DNA from: Paulinella micropora
Lineage: Eukaryota > Cercozoa > Imbricatea > Euglyphida
Assembly: GCA_009731375.1 (NCBI GenBank)
Contig: BJOX01000114.1
Location: forward strand, 948,184-970,089
Length of the DNA: 21,906 nt
Direction: 5' to 3'
Shown here piece by piece: positions 19,956-21,906 of this stretch. The notes beneath the pieces were generated by a model. The model saw nothing but the letters and a program-made list of their open reading frames with translations. It made no database searches and was not told the origin of the DNA. Positions within the stretch are counted from its first letter, which is position 1; the number at the start of each line of letters is the position of its first letter. The translations under genes were made by a program, and so were the position numbers.

Positions 19956-20124
19956 CATATTCCTTTTCTGTTTTTAGGTATTACTTGCATTATGATTGGT
20001 GTGACGAACGTGGCTTGATTTGTCATGTTGTATTGTGAATATTAATTAAAGTCCAGACTCTGCGACGTTGAAGTCAAAAGGCTCTGACGTGTAGCCACAA
20101 CATACGACAACAATAGTCTCATAG
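19956..20124. other. Downstream flank, possible 3' UTR
   Basis: AT-rich sequence after the last candidate stops. It includes TTAATTAAAG near 20043, a possible weak polyadenylation context. No canonical AATAAA is seen close to the proposed ends. Confidence 0.3.
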
Positions 20125-20297
20125 CAACAACAACAACAGTCACAACAACAGTCAAACGCAACAACGAAGACGACGAAGACGACAACAAGAAGGATAGCAA
20201 CCACAACAACAACAACTCTAATACTACTACTAGTACCACCATTGCCACCATCACCACCACCATCGCCACCACACCACCACCACCACGACCACCACTA

Positions 20298-20330
<33 letters not shown>
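20125..20330. repeat. (CAA)n / (CAC)n / (GAC)n imperfect trinucleotide region
   Basis: CAA, GAC, CCA and CAC triplets with many substitutions. A cleaner (CAA)n follows at about 20300-20330. The three-base period continues into the next array. Confidence 0.88.
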
Positions 20331-20332
<2 letters not shown>

Positions 20333-20333
20333 T

Positions 20334-20402
<69 letters not shown>

Positions 20403-20435
20403 TTACTACTATTACTACTACTACATACTACTACA

Positions 20436-20507
<72 letters not shown>

Positions 20508-20535
20508 CACTACTACCACTACCACTACTACTACA

Positions 20536-20573
<38 letters not shown>

Positions 20574-20595
20574 CATTACTACTGTACTACTATTG

Positions 20596-20676
<81 letters not shown>

Positions 20677-20717
20677 AACTACTACTACTATTACTACTAC
20701 TACTACTACTACTACTG

Positions 20718-20767
<50 letters not shown>

Positions 20768-20777
20768 GCTGCTGCTG

Positions 20778-20830
<53 letters not shown>
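20331..20830. repeat. (ACT)n array, about 500 bases
   Basis: Long (ACT/CTA)n array with occasional ATT, CCA, ACA and GCT triplets and rare one- or two-base slips. Frames through it encode only Tyr or Ser runs. Confidence 0.96.
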
Positions 20831-20834
<4 letters not shown>

Positions 20835-21060
20835 AAAAGTAGTAATTCCACTAAAGTGTGATGACTGATATACATAAATAGCTTTGAAATTTTGTTTTTC
20901 TATTTTTTGATCAGTTGTAGAAGCTATTCTGATATTGACCGCCTTAGTCTCGACTTCGAAAAATTTACAGAGATGTCAATAAAGCCTCTAATTACTATCA
21001 GCAGCTGGCAGTTCTTGTGGATAGATTAAGTAGGGAAACCCTATGCGCTTTCTGAACCAT
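20831..21060. other. Spacer between facing trinucleotide arrays
   Basis: Unique AT-rich DNA separating (ACT)n from (AGT)n. No gene is seen. Confidence 0.5.
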
Positions 21061-21083
21061 ACCCTAACCCTAACCGTAACCCC
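21060..21083 (-). repeat. Short interstitial telomeric-like block
   Basis: About three and a half CCCTAA-type units with one CCGTAA variant. Orientation is the same as the block at 3935-3988. It lies just before the (AGT)n array. Confidence 0.75.
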
Positions 21084-21095
21084 GGCTTCAATTGA

Positions 21096-21124
21096 GTAGT
21101 AGCGTAGTAGTAGTAGTAGTAGTG

Positions 21125-21188
<64 letters not shown>

Positions 21189-21216
21189 AAGTAGTAGAAG
21201 TAGAAGTAGAAGTATA

Positions 21217-21259
<43 letters not shown>

Positions 21260-21301
21260 AGTAGTAGTAAGTAGTAGTAAGTAGTAGTAAGTAGTAGTAG
21301 T

Positions 21302-21386
<85 letters not shown>
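21096..21386. repeat. (AGT)n array, about 290 bases
   Basis: Long (AGT)n with an internal patch of AGA/AGTAAG variants (about 21185-21300). The unit is the reverse complement of the (ACT)n array at 20331-20830, so the two face each other across about 265 bases. Confidence 0.95.
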
Positions 21387-21609
21387 TTGCCCCTGTTTTT
21401 ACTTACGTTCACCTACTTACATGCTTCCTCTTCAGCGTCTATGATCTGTTCAGCAACATTCTAGCATATTAATATCTCAGTTGGAAAACCACTGCCGCCC
21501 ATCATCCGATATTAATCAGCACTGTCTATACAGCCGACTGTCACGGCCGCATGATATTAATTTTCAAGTTTTTCCACGTGACTTCAACTAATGTTTAAGT
21601 GCATGTGCA
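21387..21609. other. Unassigned sequence
   Basis: Unique AT-rich DNA with three ATATTAAT words (about 21467, 21510 and 21554). No gene is seen. Confidence 0.5.
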
Positions 21610-21816
21610 TGGTTGCCATGTGGCAACCGGATTTCAAATACTTCAGAAGAAAAAAATAATAAAATCGTGAAATTTATTAATAATACAGCTATTTCTTTCA
21701 TTTTCAAGTATTAAAATAAAATAAAATTTATTACAAAAGTTTTTAGTGCCCAATGTCCATTGTCTGCCGCCCCCCCTTTGAAGATGATTTTCAGCTGAGT
21801 TGCCACCTGGCAACCA
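21610..21816. mobile_element. MITE-like element with hairpin terminal inverted repeats
   Basis: Two inverted copies of a motif TGGTTGCCAnGTGGCAAC bound an AT-rich core of about 170 bases. Each end is itself a hairpin: GGTTGCCA/TGGCAACC at 21611-21628 and GTTGCCA/TGGCAAC at 21799-21814. The inversion extends inward with lower identity (ATTTCAAATACTTCAGAAG versus the reverse complement of the CTTTGAAGATGATTTTCAG region). It carries no coding capacity. This is the structure of a miniature inverted-repeat element. No target-site duplication is obvious, so the exact ends are uncertain. Confidence 0.5.
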
Positions 21817-21906
21817 CAAGGTCATTAAGAGTCAGATTGATTAATACGACGGCGTTTTACATTTTTTTGAGGGATTCCGTGCTGTTTGTGCCACGAGTGA
21901 CATGTT

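Overview
This is eukaryotic nuclear DNA. The evidence is a chain of short exons joined by GT-AG introns, TTAGGG-type telomeric repeats, a tRNA-headed SINE-like element, and an extreme load of mono- to pentanucleotide microsatellites. There are no operons, ribosome-binding sites or prokaryotic genes. I cannot name the species. TTAGGG units plus very short exons and introns would suit a protist, a holozoan relative or an invertebrate, but this is inference. There are five assembly gaps (N runs), three of them inside repeats, so array lengths are minimum values.

Layout. Positions 1-1990 hold unassigned sequence, a 605-base gap, and a SINE-like unit between two (TTA)n arrays. Positions 1990-4150 are almost entirely (ACAG)n, (CCTTT)n, (GAAA)n, (TTTTC)n, (CTTT)n, (ATTC)n and (CCTT)n, with two inverted interstitial telomeric blocks at 2706-2753 and 3935-3988. 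Positions 4150-5916 hold GACA/GATA arrays and a very GC-rich island with a 60-bp tandem duplication. Positions 5917-7936 are mostly unassigned and include a poly-G tract around a gap. Positions 7937-9256 are a gapped (TC)n array, followed by a three-copy minisatellite of about 90 bp. Positions 9890-11398 are trinucleotide arrays ending in a polypyrimidine tract of about 980 bases.

The only convincing gene lies at about 11.45-19.93 kb on the plus strand. I reconstructed about 28 small exons by following reading-frame phase across consensus splice sites. Long stretches join without a phase conflict: exons from 11963 to 13153, 13988 to 16162, and 17523 to 19402. The predicted protein has a Ser/Pro-rich N-terminus, a Ras-association/ubiquitin-like segment, a segment ending like a PH domain, a beta-rich part, a coiled coil, and an armadillo-like part. 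The last resembles the GBD/FH3 (DID) region of diaphanous-type formins. A second PH-like ending and a helical tail follow. No FH1 or FH2 actin-nucleating domain is seen, so it looks like a small-GTPase-responsive scaffold rather than a classical formin. All domain calls are by eye.

Beyond the gene, 20.1-21.4 kb holds facing (ACT)n and (AGT)n arrays. The last 300 bases hold a MITE-like element of about 207 bp whose terminal inverted repeats are themselves hairpins.
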